From Rhynochetos jubatus (Eukaryota; Chordata; Aves; Eurypygiformes; Rhynochetidae): a stretch of DNA of 64,000 bases. The DNA lies in NCBI GenBank assembly GCA_027574665.1, contig CM050657.1, positions 27,341,408 to 27,405,407 on the forward strand, read 5' to 3'. Below, piece after piece: positions 52,001 through 61,381 of this stretch (position 1 is its first letter; the number at the start of each line of letters is the position of its first letter). A program made the translations under genes and the position numbers. Under the pieces are notes generated by a model. That model was given only the letters and a program-made list of their open reading frames with translations, did not search any database and was not told where the DNA came from.

Positions 52001-55000
52001 GTAAGTATCAGGCCTAGCAGGACACCTCCGCTCCTCAGCTCATCGGTCCCTCGTGTCAGGAAGGTTCACCTGTGTCAGTGCCTCAGTGCACTCCAGAAAT
52101 CTCCTGAATTGCTTGTGTGCTGCTGTGTTTGCCCAGCGGATATCCAGGTAGCTAAAGTCCACCATGAGGCTTCCTCCCCTTGTCTTAAGAAGGTCTCATC
52201 TACTTTTTCTTCCTGAGCAGGACATCTGTAGCAGGCAGCCATTGCAACGTCACCCATGTTGGTCTGCCCTCTAATCCTTCTCCAGCAGCTCTCAGCTGGC
52301 TCACCACCCAGCCCTAGGCAGAGCTCCTTGCCTTTCCCTTGCTCTCTCACATCAAAGGCAGCTCCCCCTCCTTGCCTGCCCGCCCTTTCTGAAGAGTCTG
52401 CGTTCATCCTTTGCAGCGCTCCAGGTGTGTAAACCACCCACTAAGCCTCTGTGATCCCAATGGCATCCCCCTGAAGCTGCACACAGACCTCTAGTTCCTC
52501 CTGGTTTTAACCCATGCTGTGCACGTTTGGGCACAGGCTCCTCAGAGACATGACCAGTGATGCCCGTTTCCCAGAAAGGGTACGAGAGCTTTCCCCATAA
52601 TGCTGCCCCATGTGTTTTTCGCTGCAGAGGTTAGAACCAAGTATACAATGTAAGGCATTACTCTGGGGCGATTCCTGCAGCATGGCTGTATCGTCCCTCT
52701 TGGTTCTGGTTAGGATTCAATGCCAGTTGCCCTGTGAGTCTCCCCAGCCCTCAGCTACAGCCTTCTGCTTCGCTGGGGACCTGTGGAAGGGACACAGCGC
52801 CAGCCCTTCTGCCTGTGGAGCCACCAGGCTCAGCATGGAGATGCGCTGAGCTGTGCAAGAGTAACTGTCCATGTCTCACCTCCCCACAGCACTACGCATC
52901 AGCTCGTGCACCCGACACAGAATCCCTTTGCGCTGCTAAGAATTTTCTCTGCCCGAGAAATTACTGCTTTGTACGTGGAACAACATTTTAAACGCAGCCA
53001 CCCAGCACAGGCAATGCCAGTTCGCAGAGGCTGGATTGCATCTTTGGCACATTCAGACAATAACGAACGAAACACGGGGCGAGCATCCCTGCCGTAATAC
53101 ACCGCGAGCATCGCTCCTGCCAGCGCGCCCTTCCCCTCTGCCCGGCGAAGGGATGAGGGAAGTGCTCAGAGACAAAGTCCTGATAACGTTGCTACAGCCG
53201 GAGGAAAGAAACGGCTACCTCAGCGCCTCCGTGCATTTTGATTCCTAAAATGAGAAGACGTGATTCATTCTTAATCTGTGCCTTTGAGGGGAGTTATTTG
53301 CTACTGGCTGGATTTCAGTTGTGGATAAAAACAGATTAGTTAGGCAGGCTTTTATTTTTTTGTAGCTGCATTTTCAAATTCTGAATTCTGTCTTCACCCC
53401 CACCCCAATGTTACATCAGAGTTTACCAGTAAAAACTGTTTTAGCAAAAAAGATATTTTATATTTGCTTTATTTTTACTGAGAGGAATGACTGGGAAATG
53501 GTTCTCTGCTTCGTGTAATTAACTATAATGACATTTGGTTTAAGTGTTTCGTGACCTCAATTTTCCTTCTCTGAACTATATAACATGACCTAATTTTCCC
53601 TTCTTTCCTTTCACCTTTACATAATGAGTGTCAAATCTGGTATTCCTGCGATTCAGAAAAAAAAAAAAGATTTTAGGGAGACGTTGAAAAAAGTCACAGT
53701 ACCAAAACAAGGAACTTTAACTCGTCACAGGTACAATTTTACTTCCTCTTATGGTGCCAGGGTTAATTCACATGGTATCTCTGATGTACCAATCTGTTAG
53801 TTTTCAAGCTGTTCATCCGGTTGCCCTGGGGATGGGGTGAGAGAGTAAGAAAGAAATAGGAATTCCTAGATTGCTGTTCAGAAACCAGAGATACGTATGA
53901 AGCAAATGAATAATAATAATAAAAAATATTAAGAAATCAAACCCATCATAAAATATCAACAGAGAAAACAAAACCACCCTCCTCTTCCCCCTATATCCCT
54001 TCTACCTTTCAGGGGTTTTTGTACCTGCTCGTTTAGGTGATCATAGTGACTGGAAGCTTCAGCTCCCAGGAAGGAGGGCTTCGTTGACTTCACCGGGGCC
54101 ACTGTGACATTAAAATTTCAATGTTTTGGTAATTCATTGCGAGTCTGAGTTCTCCTGTGCGTGCTGCTGACTGCCTGGCTTCAGGAGCAGCTCAAGAACT
54201 CGTAGCAGAGGAGAGGAGAGATGTGAGCATGAGGGTTCCTTGTGAAGAGGAACTGCTCTGCCTAACAGTTGCAGTGACTGAGTGACGGCTTCCTAGGTCC
54301 TGATTTATTTTTTTAAATTTACCTGGTGTACCTCCTCCAAACAAGCCCACTTCTAATTCCAGTAATTCCTGTGAGGACCCAGACCCTGCCAAAAGCCACT
54401 GCCCTTAGAACGCATCCCCTAAAATTAACATCCGTAGTGCTGAGCATCACGTCAAAGTCCAAGCTGCTGAGAACTCTTACCGGCACTTGTTTCAAACAGG
54501 CCAGATGATCTGGATGGAGCCCCTGCAGTGCATGCTCTACCTCTGCTCACCTTTGCTTCGCACTTTGCATGAACTGGAGGAGCGGCAGATGCATATTGCG
54601 GACATTGCACCCCATGACGTGACCAGGGATTTGATTCTTCTCAACCAACAGCGACTGGCAGAGATGGAGCTCTCTAACCAGCTGGAGAGGAAGAAGGAAG
54701 AGCTGCGGATACTGTCGAAGCACCTGGAGGAAGAGAAGAAAAAGACTGAAGCTCTGCTCTATGCCATGCTTCCTCAGCACGTGGCCAACCAGCTGAAAGA
54801 GGGGAAGCGAGTCGAGGCAGGTGAATGAACACGACGGATTCGTGATGCATGATTCATCAGGTGATGGTGATAGAGAGACCGGGGTGCAGGTACAGCCCCA
54901 CTGCCACTATTGTGGAGCGCAGTCTCTAGTTGGTGACGTTCATGGGTAGGAGGAGGACCGCAGACCCTTAAACTCGCTGATAATAAAGATTGGGCTATTC

Positions 55001-58000
55001 TTTCCAACACAGCTTTGGAAGCTATTTGCCAAAATTGTTCCTTAGGAGGTAACAGATGGTAGCAGCTGCCCATTCAGGGAACAAAATTCCGTGTTTCAAC
55101 AGCAAACGGAGGTTTTATTTTTAACATGGGTATACAGGGAAATGAAGGCTCAAATATGACGGGATAAAGAAATTGGTCTTTCCTAGAAAATTCTCTTTGT
55201 TCTTCTATGCTATCTACAAATGTAGAATCATTGTGATTCCCATTATTATTAAGGATAGCAGGTAAGAATATGCTCGAATTCCCTTTAGTAAGCACATATA
55301 TGAAGTTAGGGTAAAGAGCCAAGTATATCCTGAATATGGATGGACGGAGGGATGTATTCAGATGTCTGGGTTGTTTGAGATGTGCAACAATTCTTCTATA
55401 TTTGATATACTCTTACATCAACATCTCTCTCTCACATCAGCACCCATATAAGAGCATTACAACTGATAGTTTTTATGTCCTAAAAGAACAATGAGAAAGT
55501 GATCTTTGCAAACAGGTCTCAAGCAGATGTTGTGATTGTTCAGCTCTTGCAAGTACTTACTGCTGCTCTTTCCGCTCCCAGGAGACTTCAAGGAGTGCAC
55601 TATCTTGTTCAGCGACGTTGTGACCTTTACCAACATTTGTGCCCAGTGTGAGCCTATTCAGATAGTTCTCATGTTAAATTCAATGTACCTGCGATTCGAC
55701 AGACTGACCACGGTGCATGACGTGTACAAGGTACGTACTGGTGGATGAAGGCTGTAGAAATAGTCTGGATAAAGATTTTGTTGCTGTTGTTTTGGTGTTT
55801 TGTTTTTAAAAGCACTTAAATCCTCTCTCCCCAAGCATGATTTTTGATAAGCCATAAAATACTGCGTAATTGTAGTGGCCACACATTGCAACTGAAACCA
55901 GGCAGAGGTGTGAGTAAATATGTTTAAAAATTTCGGACGGGAATGTAATGCCTATCACGGGTAGAGTCTCTTTCCGCAACCCTACCACCAGAATGGCTGT
56001 TGTTTCACACACTCTCCCTCCTCTCTCAGATGCCTACCCATCATGACAGGATATGCTAGTTTATGGACCGATTTGAATAATTTTCCTAGTTCTTTTATTC
56101 CAACCTGATGTAAATAGGTCATTATGTCGTTAAGTGTCTCCTTTGGTGAGAAATAACATTATAAACAACACCCAGATAATACCTAAACTTTGTTTTGCTT
56201 CATGGAGACCTTAGGCAATGGTATAGATCTCCTGCTGGCTCCAAGGAACATTGGTTAGATCCAGACTGTCATGTACATGTTGTCTCCAAACCGTGCTGGA
56301 AGGATCAGAGCCCTGGTTGGCATATAATAACAGCATTATTAACATCTCCACAGCCAGCCAGATCTGACCAGCTGAAGCGCCGCTCCTAAGATTCTCTCTG
56401 TCCCCGGCACATTAAGTATTTAGGAAGGCAGAAATAATAAAGGGTGAAATCCAAATCTCATTCATTCCTTGCTTAGGCAAGGCATGTAGTTCATCCCGCA
56501 ATAAATTGTGCTGCGAAATCAGAAGCATTTCTGCCTTGGCAAGGGAACTGTCTTCAATAATTGAAGCATCCAGGATACGGCCTACAGATTTGAGGATAAA
56601 TTAGCATCATATTCCGTCTAAATCATCCATCATGAGTAAATTATCTGTCACTGTAGTAATCTCCTTTTGATGCCTGTATATAACTCCTGTTAATATTGAA
56701 GGAGGTTACTGGGGTACAGGGAGGGAGGACGAGGTTACTATTTCAGGGAATTGAGAAAGAAATGAAATATTGAGATTGATCAAAGAAACTTGGCCCAAGC
56801 CTATCAACATCTGAAGTTACGAATGAATCTTGTTAAATTAAACCTACCGCTGCTGAAAAACAATTAGGGTATCTACTTGCATCAGTAGCTTTTTGCAGTG
56901 GTTTTTAATCTGTTACAGCAAATAACTGGCGTTACTGTGGAGCTGGCTCTCTGGTAGGAGGCACGTACAGGGACACATTTTGAGAGTAATGTGCTGAGCG
57001 GTTTTAAGTCATCACCTTAATGAACAAACCCGAAGATGAAGTGATGTTCCCAGTCTCCTATTGGTGTTCATTTTTAAGAAATCCAATTAATCTAATTTAA
57101 ACTGATCTCTTATTTACTGATGGTAAATGTAACAATGACATCTTATAAAAACAGTTTGAAAATTTCTTTACTAACAGTCTTTTACAGTGAATTTTAAACA
57201 TTTGAGAATTCTCCGTTTCAAACAGGCTTATTCTATCCCAAACGAAATCTCTGGTATAGGGACAAACCCCAGAGTATTTCTCAGGTGCCTTATCGTACGC
57301 TTCAAGGAGGCAGGATGCCTGAAGGAGGATGAAACCTTCAGCATTTGTCTCACAGGCACGTTGTGGGAAAACAGCTGCTTGTAAGGAAGGATGCTTGGAG
57401 CGCTTAGCTCACACTTTGCATTCTCTGACATCCTGGAGATTGGAGCTTTCTTAATTTCACGTGAACCCCTTAATAATAATCACGCGTGAATAGCCTCCCT
57501 TGCTTTATTGTGACATTTTAAAAAGCAAATCTCTTTTAAAAAAGAAATAAGCCCTCAACGCCAGTTGTGAATTAGAGCTAATTAATAGCCTTCAGCTGTC
57601 GGATAACCTCCTGGCTCAGGAGTCAGTGCCTGGGGATAGCTCTTTGCATACAGGTCTGCCCTGGGTAAGAAGCAGGGAGAAAGTCTGCCACTTTCACCGC
57701 ATCCCTTACTCCTCAGGGTCTCTCACACGGGTATCGAAAATAGGTCAAGTAAGCAGGGACAGGAGGCATTGAAATGCTTTGTGTGGAGTTAAGGAAAAGA
57801 TCCTCGTCTGAAGGAAACTCACGCGTGCTAAAGCGTTTTAGTGACTGGAAACATCTTTTAGAAGAATGTGTGAGCTGGTGTGGGTAAGAAGACCCCCGAA
57901 CAGCAAAGCGCTAACCTGAGCAAGATAGGTATGGCATGTTCATATGCTTGTCCCTCTCAATTAAAGGTGGAGACAATTGGAGATGCCTATATGGTAGTAG

Positions 58001-61000
58001 GTGGGGTCCCTGTGCCTGTGCCCACCCATGCTGAGCGAGTTGCTAACTTTGCCTTGGGGATGATAATAGCAGCTAAAGGAGTGCAGAACCCAGTTTCTGG
58101 AAATCCCATCCAAGTAAGTTGTTAACGCAAAGATGCATGTGTGTCTGTCTGCTTCTGGTTAGCGTATTGCAGTAGACATCAAAGCGCTGCTTCTGACCCC
58201 TCCGTGACTTTGGGCAAGGCCCACATCGGCACGTTTTTCACAAAGAGGCTGCCCCTGTGGATGTTTGATATTTTAGTGGTGTCCAGTGTTGTGTGAGGAT
58301 GAACTTCTAGGTGGCTGGATAGCATTAAGAAAGATGTTAAATAACAAGTGACATTTGTGGGGGGTGTTTTATGTCTTTGTAAAGATTCGAGTTGGGATCC
58401 ATACAGGTCCTGTCTTGGCTGGAGTTGTTGGAGAAAAGATGCCACGTTATTGCTTATTTGGAGACACGGTGAATATAGCTTCCCGGATGGAGAGTCATGG
58501 TGTCCCGAGTAAAATTCATCTCAGCTCCAGTGCCTATCAGTGAGTACCTGTGATGGAAACTTTGCCTGCGAAAAGCTGTGCTGGAAAACACTGCCATGAC
58601 AGCTGCAGCTGTCAGTGTAGATGATGCTGTCTGTAGTCAGTGATTTGTGCAGTTTGCCTATACAGAAAAATCGCTGCTTGCAGAGCTTTATTTGTTCTGA
58701 TTATTTCAAATGCACTTGTATACGGAGACAGAGGTTGGAGACCCTCGATCCTAGAGAGCAACATATGGGAAAAAATACTTGTGAGAGCTTATTTGGAATT
58801 ACCGAGTGATGTAGGTGCTAGAAAGATGGTCAGAACATTTAATTTGACACCCTGCATAACAAAAGCTGTACACTCTGAGCACAACAATTTGTGGTGCAAC
58901 AGTTTTATCTGCACTTACTGAGGATTAACTGCAATAAACCACTATCCTATTCATGCAGTGAGTAATTCACTTTCCTAAAACTCATGTCCCTAAAAATTAA
59001 ATACTACGTTTTCAAGAATTTTATGTATGCATAAAATATGTATGCAAGAGGTGGAGGTGAAGACAAGCTACAAAGCTTGTAGAAAGCTACAAAACCACTG
59101 TCTGGGCACATGGGAGTGATATTAGGAAAGGCAGAGCTCAGTTAGCACTGAAATGGGAAGGTCCAAAGGCAGTAAGAGGAGCTGCTGCTATGTGAGCAGA
59201 AAAGTATAAATGGAAACGTGGCCCTGCTGTGGCAGGTGATTTAGGGACAGTGCCCTGAGTAAAGGCTGAGTTACCCAAGGCCTCTCTTGCCTGACTTCAC
59301 TGACAAGGTCTTCAAGGTCCCTGCACCTAGAGTCAGGGTTCAAGGAGGAGGTGAAGCACCAGTATCGGAAGAGGATCTGATCAGGGGTCTTTTGAGAAAT
59401 CTCAGTCTACAGAAGTGTATGGGAGCAGATGGGATGCCTCTCCGAAGGGAATGAGAGAGCTGGGTGATGGTGTTACAGTGCTGCTGACTCTCATCTTTGG
59501 AAGGTCATAAAGGCACCAAAGCCACTGGAGAAACCCAGATGTTACACCTGTATTGAAAAATGGCAGGGAGGACAGGCTGTTGGACTACAGGCTTGTCAGC
59601 TTCCTGTCAGTCCCAGGGAAAATCAAGTCCTCTGGGAAGCCATTTTTGGACACATGAAGCAATTGGGAATAGCCCGCCTGGATTTATCGGGAGTAAATCA
59701 TGCTTGATGCACCTGATTGATTGCCTTCTCTGATGAAATGACTGGAGATAGTTCTGTCTAACTGATATTAGCTGCCTCGGTTCTTAATTTCTGTGTACTG
59801 ATCAATAAGAACCCTCCACCATACTGAAGCGTTTGACTATGTGATCCATTGATTTTTGATCAGGCTGTACGTGTGAAGCTGTAAAAGCACAGCAGGCTTG
59901 AATAAACAATTGAACAGGTCAGTACTGGTTTTCCCGGACTCTTGTGATTTGATTACTTAGGTTATAACAGCTCTTTTAAAACATCAGTGTCATTTCTGCT
60001 AATCCGGAATTTTCGTGTGTCATTTTGCTTCTGATATTTTAGATGCCTAAAATACAAGAATTTTGAGATGGCTGAAAGAGGAGAAATAGAAGTAAAAGGC
60101 AAAGGGAAAATGCACACATACTTCCTCATTAGAAATAAAACTGCAACTGAGAATGAGATTATGGGAAGGCCAATGAGAGACTTAGATTCTGGCCATGAAT
60201 CTGTTCAGTCCTTTCAAGAAGGCAGGACTGAAACAATACCAAGTTGTCATCAGCCAGGTAGAATCAACACTCCATATCTTTCCCTCCTTGAACAAATGAA
60301 TGTTAATACAACTCAATTAAATGTGCTTTTCTGTTCTTCTTTCAGTTACTCAGACTCAGCCAGAGAAGGACCAGACCCCAGCCATTGCAATGAAGTATAT
60401 TGATGGCCCCACAGATGGACAAAACAGCCTCAAAAGAAGAAATCAAGCGAAAATTGCAGATTTAACAGGTAGTTATGTAGTTCCCATCCAGCAAAGACAA
60501 AAGAACTAGGAAGTAACTGAAGCTTCGTCTTGTGGCTTCATTATATTCCTCTTCTGGACAACTATTGTTTTACTGAAGCCAGAAATTCATGCCAAATGAC
60601 CATGTTGGTGAAACTAACCCTTCTGCACACTGTTTAGGGCCAAACAAGTTCACCTTCAGAGCAATCCCGGGCGTTAATTGTGCACTAGGGAGGAGGAAGC
60701 TGACGTAGCTGTCAAACCCCAGGCTCCCTCTGGCAGGGCAAGCGCAATGTGTGTTAGGTGGCTCTTCACATGGACAGACCCAGTTGTCCATGTGCACACC
60801 TTTTCCTAGAAAAGCTGTCATTATTTGTAGTTGTGGGGAAGCCCTTACCGACTCAAGCCTGAGAGACCGCTCACTGGCTACGCAGCCTGGCAGTCCTCAA
60901 GCCCGTCTCCTGTAGGAGTCAGAAGGATTTATTGCCATGCCCATGTGCTGTGGCCAAAGTTCATTCTCCTTTGAATTAGCTGATACCGAGAGATAACGGA

Positions 61001-61381
61001 TTTGATGCCATAACAGTCTAATCTAATGCAGCAAGGCTTGTAATTCTGTTTACATGTTTTGTGGATTTTATGCAGACTAAATATGTTGTCACTGATTACT
61101 ATAAGATGTTTTACTCCTTTCCCTCCCACCTGCTTAGGCACGATAGTTAATCTAGTATATGGTGTGTGCTGACAAACAGAAACCTCTGTGGTCATTAACA
61201 ACTCACGCTGAAGGGGTGTTTCCTTTCAGGCAAAACTTATGATTCTAAAGGCGATGGGAATCTCCATGGCAACCAGCATGCAGATGGTGGTCCTTGTCCT
61301 CTAAACCGGGGAAGAGTCAAACCTGCTACTGAAGAGCCACAGATTAGAAACATTCGCTCTAATTTTTGCACTTTACTCTAA
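42745..61381 (+). CDS. Soluble guanylate cyclase beta-2-type subunit (GUCY1B2-like), 16 coding exons, whole gene
   Basis: Joined in phase, the exons below give 782 codons plus TAA with no internal stop. The closest family is the beta-2 subunit of soluble guanylate cyclase, which converts GTP to cGMP. Domains: heme-NO-binding H-NOX at about 1-185, with proximal histidine H103 in LDALHSYL and the heme-propionate motif Y132-x-S134-x-R136; PAS-like HNOBA domain at about 235-375; coiled coil at about 407-448; class III cyclase domain at about 468-651; tail 652-782 ending CTLL, a CaaX prenylation box with C779. In the cyclase domain one chain carries both metal-binding aspartates (D481 in FSDVV, D525 in IGDAY), guanine-specificity residues E521 and C591, and N598 and R602 of TVNIASR. 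Beta-1 lacks the first aspartate, so this protein looks able to work as a homodimer, as reported for rat beta-2. The gene is expected in the cytosol or at membranes through its lipid tail. It appears intact, unlike the human GUCY1B2 pseudogene. Whether it is the orthologue or a second paralogue is unsettled because of its place beside CUL3, so no symbol is assigned. Confidence 0.93.
42748..43529 (+). other. Cyclase intron 1
   Basis: GTGAGC to TTTGCAG. The first 330 bases are still CpG island. A C-rich run lies near 43119-43128. No other element was seen. Confidence 0.8.
43530..43603 (+). CDS. Cyclase exon 2 (residues 2-26, H-NOX start)
   Basis: Acceptor TTGCTTTTGCAG, donor GTAATG. It encodes [20 protein letters not shown] and a few more residues, the first helices of the H-NOX domain. 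It ends two bases into an arginine codon. Confidence 0.92.
43604..44440 (+). other. Cyclase intron 2
   Basis: GTAATG to TTGCAG, 837 bases of AT-rich DNA. No repeat or gene recognised. Confidence 0.85.
44441..44535 (+). CDS. Cyclase exon 3 (residues 26-58, H-NOX)
   Basis: Acceptor TCTCTGTTGCAG, donor GTATGT. It encodes [18 protein letters not shown] through KACKILG, H-NOX helices. It ends one base into a glycine codon completed by exon 4. Confidence 0.93.
44730..44890 (+). CDS. Cyclase exon 4 (residues 58-111, heme histidine)
   Basis: Acceptor TTTTGCCAG. It encodes the stretch with [15 protein letters not shown] and LDALHSYL, in which H103 is the proximal heme ligand. It ends after the glutamine codon CAG with the non-canonical donor GCAAGT. 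No GT donor fits the frame here, and the next exon resumes with EMNAPSFRV as the family requires, so intron 4 is a GC-AG intron. Confidence 0.93.
44891..45279 (+). other. Cyclase intron 4 (GC-AG type)
   Basis: Begins GCAAGT and ends TCCTCAG. The donor CAG|GCAAGT is the usual context of vertebrate GC-AG introns. Otherwise ordinary AT-rich intron DNA. Confidence 0.85.
45280..45379 (+). CDS. Cyclase exon 5 (residues 112-145, YxSxR motif)
   Basis: Acceptor TTTTTCCTCAG, donor GTAATC. It encodes [15 protein letters not shown], then [15 protein letters not shown]132, S134 and R136 form the heme-propionate binding motif. I142 falls where beta-1 has a non-polar isoleucine in the distal pocket rather than the tyrosine of oxygen-binding H-NOX proteins. 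Confidence 0.94.
45380..46506 (+). other. Cyclase intron 5
   Basis: GTAATC to CCTGCAG, about 1.1 kb. No repeat, RNA gene or reading frame of note. Confidence 0.8.
46507..46733 (+). CDS. Cyclase exon 6 (residues 145-220, H-NOX end and linker)
   Basis: Acceptor TTCCCCTGCAG, donor GTATTT. It encodes [19 protein letters not shown], a run of six glutamates (168-173), [12 protein letters not shown], and then a polar linker with [14 protein letters not shown]. The linker between H-NOX and HNOBA varies in this family, so the exon's last third is less certain than its first. Confidence 0.9.
46820..46925 (+). CDS. Cyclase exon 7 (residues 221-256, HNOBA start)
   Basis: Acceptor TTTATTCCAACAG, donor GTGAGA. 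It encodes the end of the linker and [19 protein letters not shown], the start of the conserved HNOBA (PAS-like) domain. It ends one base into a glycine codon. Confidence 0.9.
46926..48535 (+). other. Cyclase intron 7
   Basis: GTGAGA to GCCACAG, about 1.6 kb, AT-rich. It contains an A15 run at 47639-47653 and nothing else recognised. Confidence 0.8.
48536..48639 (+). CDS. Cyclase exon 8 (residues 256-290, HNOBA)
   Basis: Acceptor ATCTTGCCACAG, donor GTAGGA. It encodes [19 protein letters not shown] then [14 protein letters not shown], a typical HNOBA segment in which LPFH and FD are family-conserved. Confidence 0.92.
48640..50099 (+). other. Cyclase intron 8
   Basis: GTAGGA to TCTAAG, about 1.46 kb. 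A 145-codon frame at 49107-49544 lies within it but matches nothing I know and has no cyclase character, so it is treated as accidental. Confidence 0.75.
50100..50316 (+). CDS. Cyclase exon 9 (residues 291-363, HNOBA)
   Basis: Acceptor TTTCTTTCTAAG, donor GTACTT. It encodes [37 protein letters not shown] and [14 protein letters not shown], the core of the HNOBA domain. It ends one base into a glycine codon. Confidence 0.93.
50317..54499 (+). other. Cyclase intron 9 (4.2 kb)
   Basis: GTACTT to CAAACAG, one of the longest introns of the gene. Nearly half of it is an antisense CR1 copy (50697-52625). The remainder, 52.6-54.5 kb, is unique-looking DNA with no exon recognised. Confidence 0.8.
50697..52625 (-). 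mobile_element. CR1: CR1 LINE, about 1.9 kb, minus strand, internally deleted
   Basis: The 3' end is at about 50697 (CACAGAGCCGCAGAATTGAC, then GGAAGGGACCTCTGGAGATT). It continues with CR1 3' UTR text such as CAGTAAAAAAGTTTTTTCTT near 50895 and GGTATTTACACATATCGATA near 51011. After about 51.1 kb it jumps to upstream CR1 sequence: a block near 51241-51285 around CTCCTGGATGCATCTCATCA, a connector region near 51.4-51.7 kb (minus-strand protein with [19 protein letters not shown]), and EN-proximal sequence beyond, so an internal part of the reverse transcriptase frame is missing. The 5' limit is approximate. It differs from the 27.3 kb copy in its 3' UTR, so it belongs to another subfamily. It is antisense within cyclase intron 9. 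Confidence 0.88.
54500..54820 (+). CDS. Cyclase exon 10 (residues 363-470, signalling helix and coiled coil)
   Basis: Acceptor TTGTTTCAAACAG, donor GTGAAT. It begins [18 protein letters not shown], runs through [19 protein letters not shown] and the charged helix [20 protein letters not shown], and ends with [20 protein letters not shown] at the cyclase-domain edge. The helix is the dimerising coiled coil that couples the sensor to the cyclase domain. Confidence 0.95.
54821..55581 (+). other. Cyclase intron 10
   Basis: GTGAAT to CTCCCAG, 761 bases, no element recognised. Confidence 0.85.
55582..55730 (+). CDS. Cyclase exon 11 (residues 470-519, first metal aspartate)
   Basis: Acceptor CTTTCCGCTCCCAG, donor GTACGT. 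It encodes [18 protein letters not shown] and [19 protein letters not shown]481 is the first metal-binding aspartate, which beta-1 subunits lack. Confidence 0.96.
55731..57966 (+). other. Cyclase intron 11
   Basis: GTACGT to TTAAAG, about 2.2 kb of AT-rich DNA. No repeat or further exon recognised. Confidence 0.85.
57967..58113 (+). CDS. Cyclase exon 12 (residues 520-568, second metal aspartate)
   Basis: Acceptor CCTCTCAATTAAAG, donor GTAAGT. It encodes [18 protein letters not shown] and [12 protein letters not shown]521 is the guanine-recognising residue and D525 the second metal ligand. Confidence 0.96.
58385..58539 (+). CDS. Cyclase exon 13 (residues 569-620, catalytic centre)
   Basis: Acceptor TATGTCTTTGTAAAG, donor GTGAGT. 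It encodes [18 protein letters not shown] and [20 protein letters not shown]591 is the second guanine-specificity residue. N598 and R602 are the ribose- and phosphate-contacting residues. Confidence 0.96.
58540..60042 (+). other. Cyclase intron 13
   Basis: GTGAGT to TTTTAG, 1.5 kb. It holds an old CR1 fragment at about 59270-59830 and otherwise unremarkable DNA. Confidence 0.85.
59270..59830 (+). mobile_element. CR1: Old CR1 LINE internal fragment, plus strand
   Basis: A strongly diverged piece of the CR1 ORF2 region before and at the start of the reverse transcriptase domain. Landmarks are GGGAGCAGATGGGATGCCTC near 59422 (family text: GGACCGGATGGGATGCATCC), GACTACAGGCTTGTCAG near 59584 (GAACTACAGGCCTGTCAG) and ATTTATCGGGAGTAAATCAT near 59682. 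No 3' end is present. Many indels make it the oldest CR1 piece in the window. Limits are approximate. Confidence 0.7.
60043..60257 (+). CDS. Cyclase exon 14 (residues 620-692, end of cyclase domain)
   Basis: Acceptor TTCTGATATTTTAG, donor GTAGAA. It encodes [20 protein letters not shown], the last strand of the cyclase domain, then a polar tail with [17 protein letters not shown]. It ends one base into a valine codon. Confidence 0.94.
60346..60468 (+). CDS. Cyclase exon 15 (residues 692-733, tail)
   Basis: Acceptor TTCTTCTTTCAG, donor GTAGTT. It encodes [20 protein letters not shown] and [13 protein letters not shown]. No domain is recognised. The splice sites keep the frame on both sides and lead to the CaaX exon. 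Confidence 0.85.
60469..61229 (+). other. Cyclase intron 15
   Basis: GTAGTT to CTTTCAG, 761 bases. No element recognised. Confidence 0.8.
61230..61381 (+). CDS. Cyclase exon 16 (residues 733-782, CaaX box and stop)
   Basis: Acceptor GTTTCCTTTCAG. It encodes [20 protein letters not shown] and ends [10 protein letters not shown] then TAA. The final CTLL fits a CaaX box with leucine last, which favours geranylgeranylation, and matches the CaaX ending known for rat beta-2. This supports both the exon and the frame. Confidence 0.88.

Noticed and set aside
51328-52437. Open frames of 80-154 codons on both strands near 51.3-52.4 kb
   Set aside because: They lie inside the antisense CR1 copy and are fragments or shadows of its sequence.
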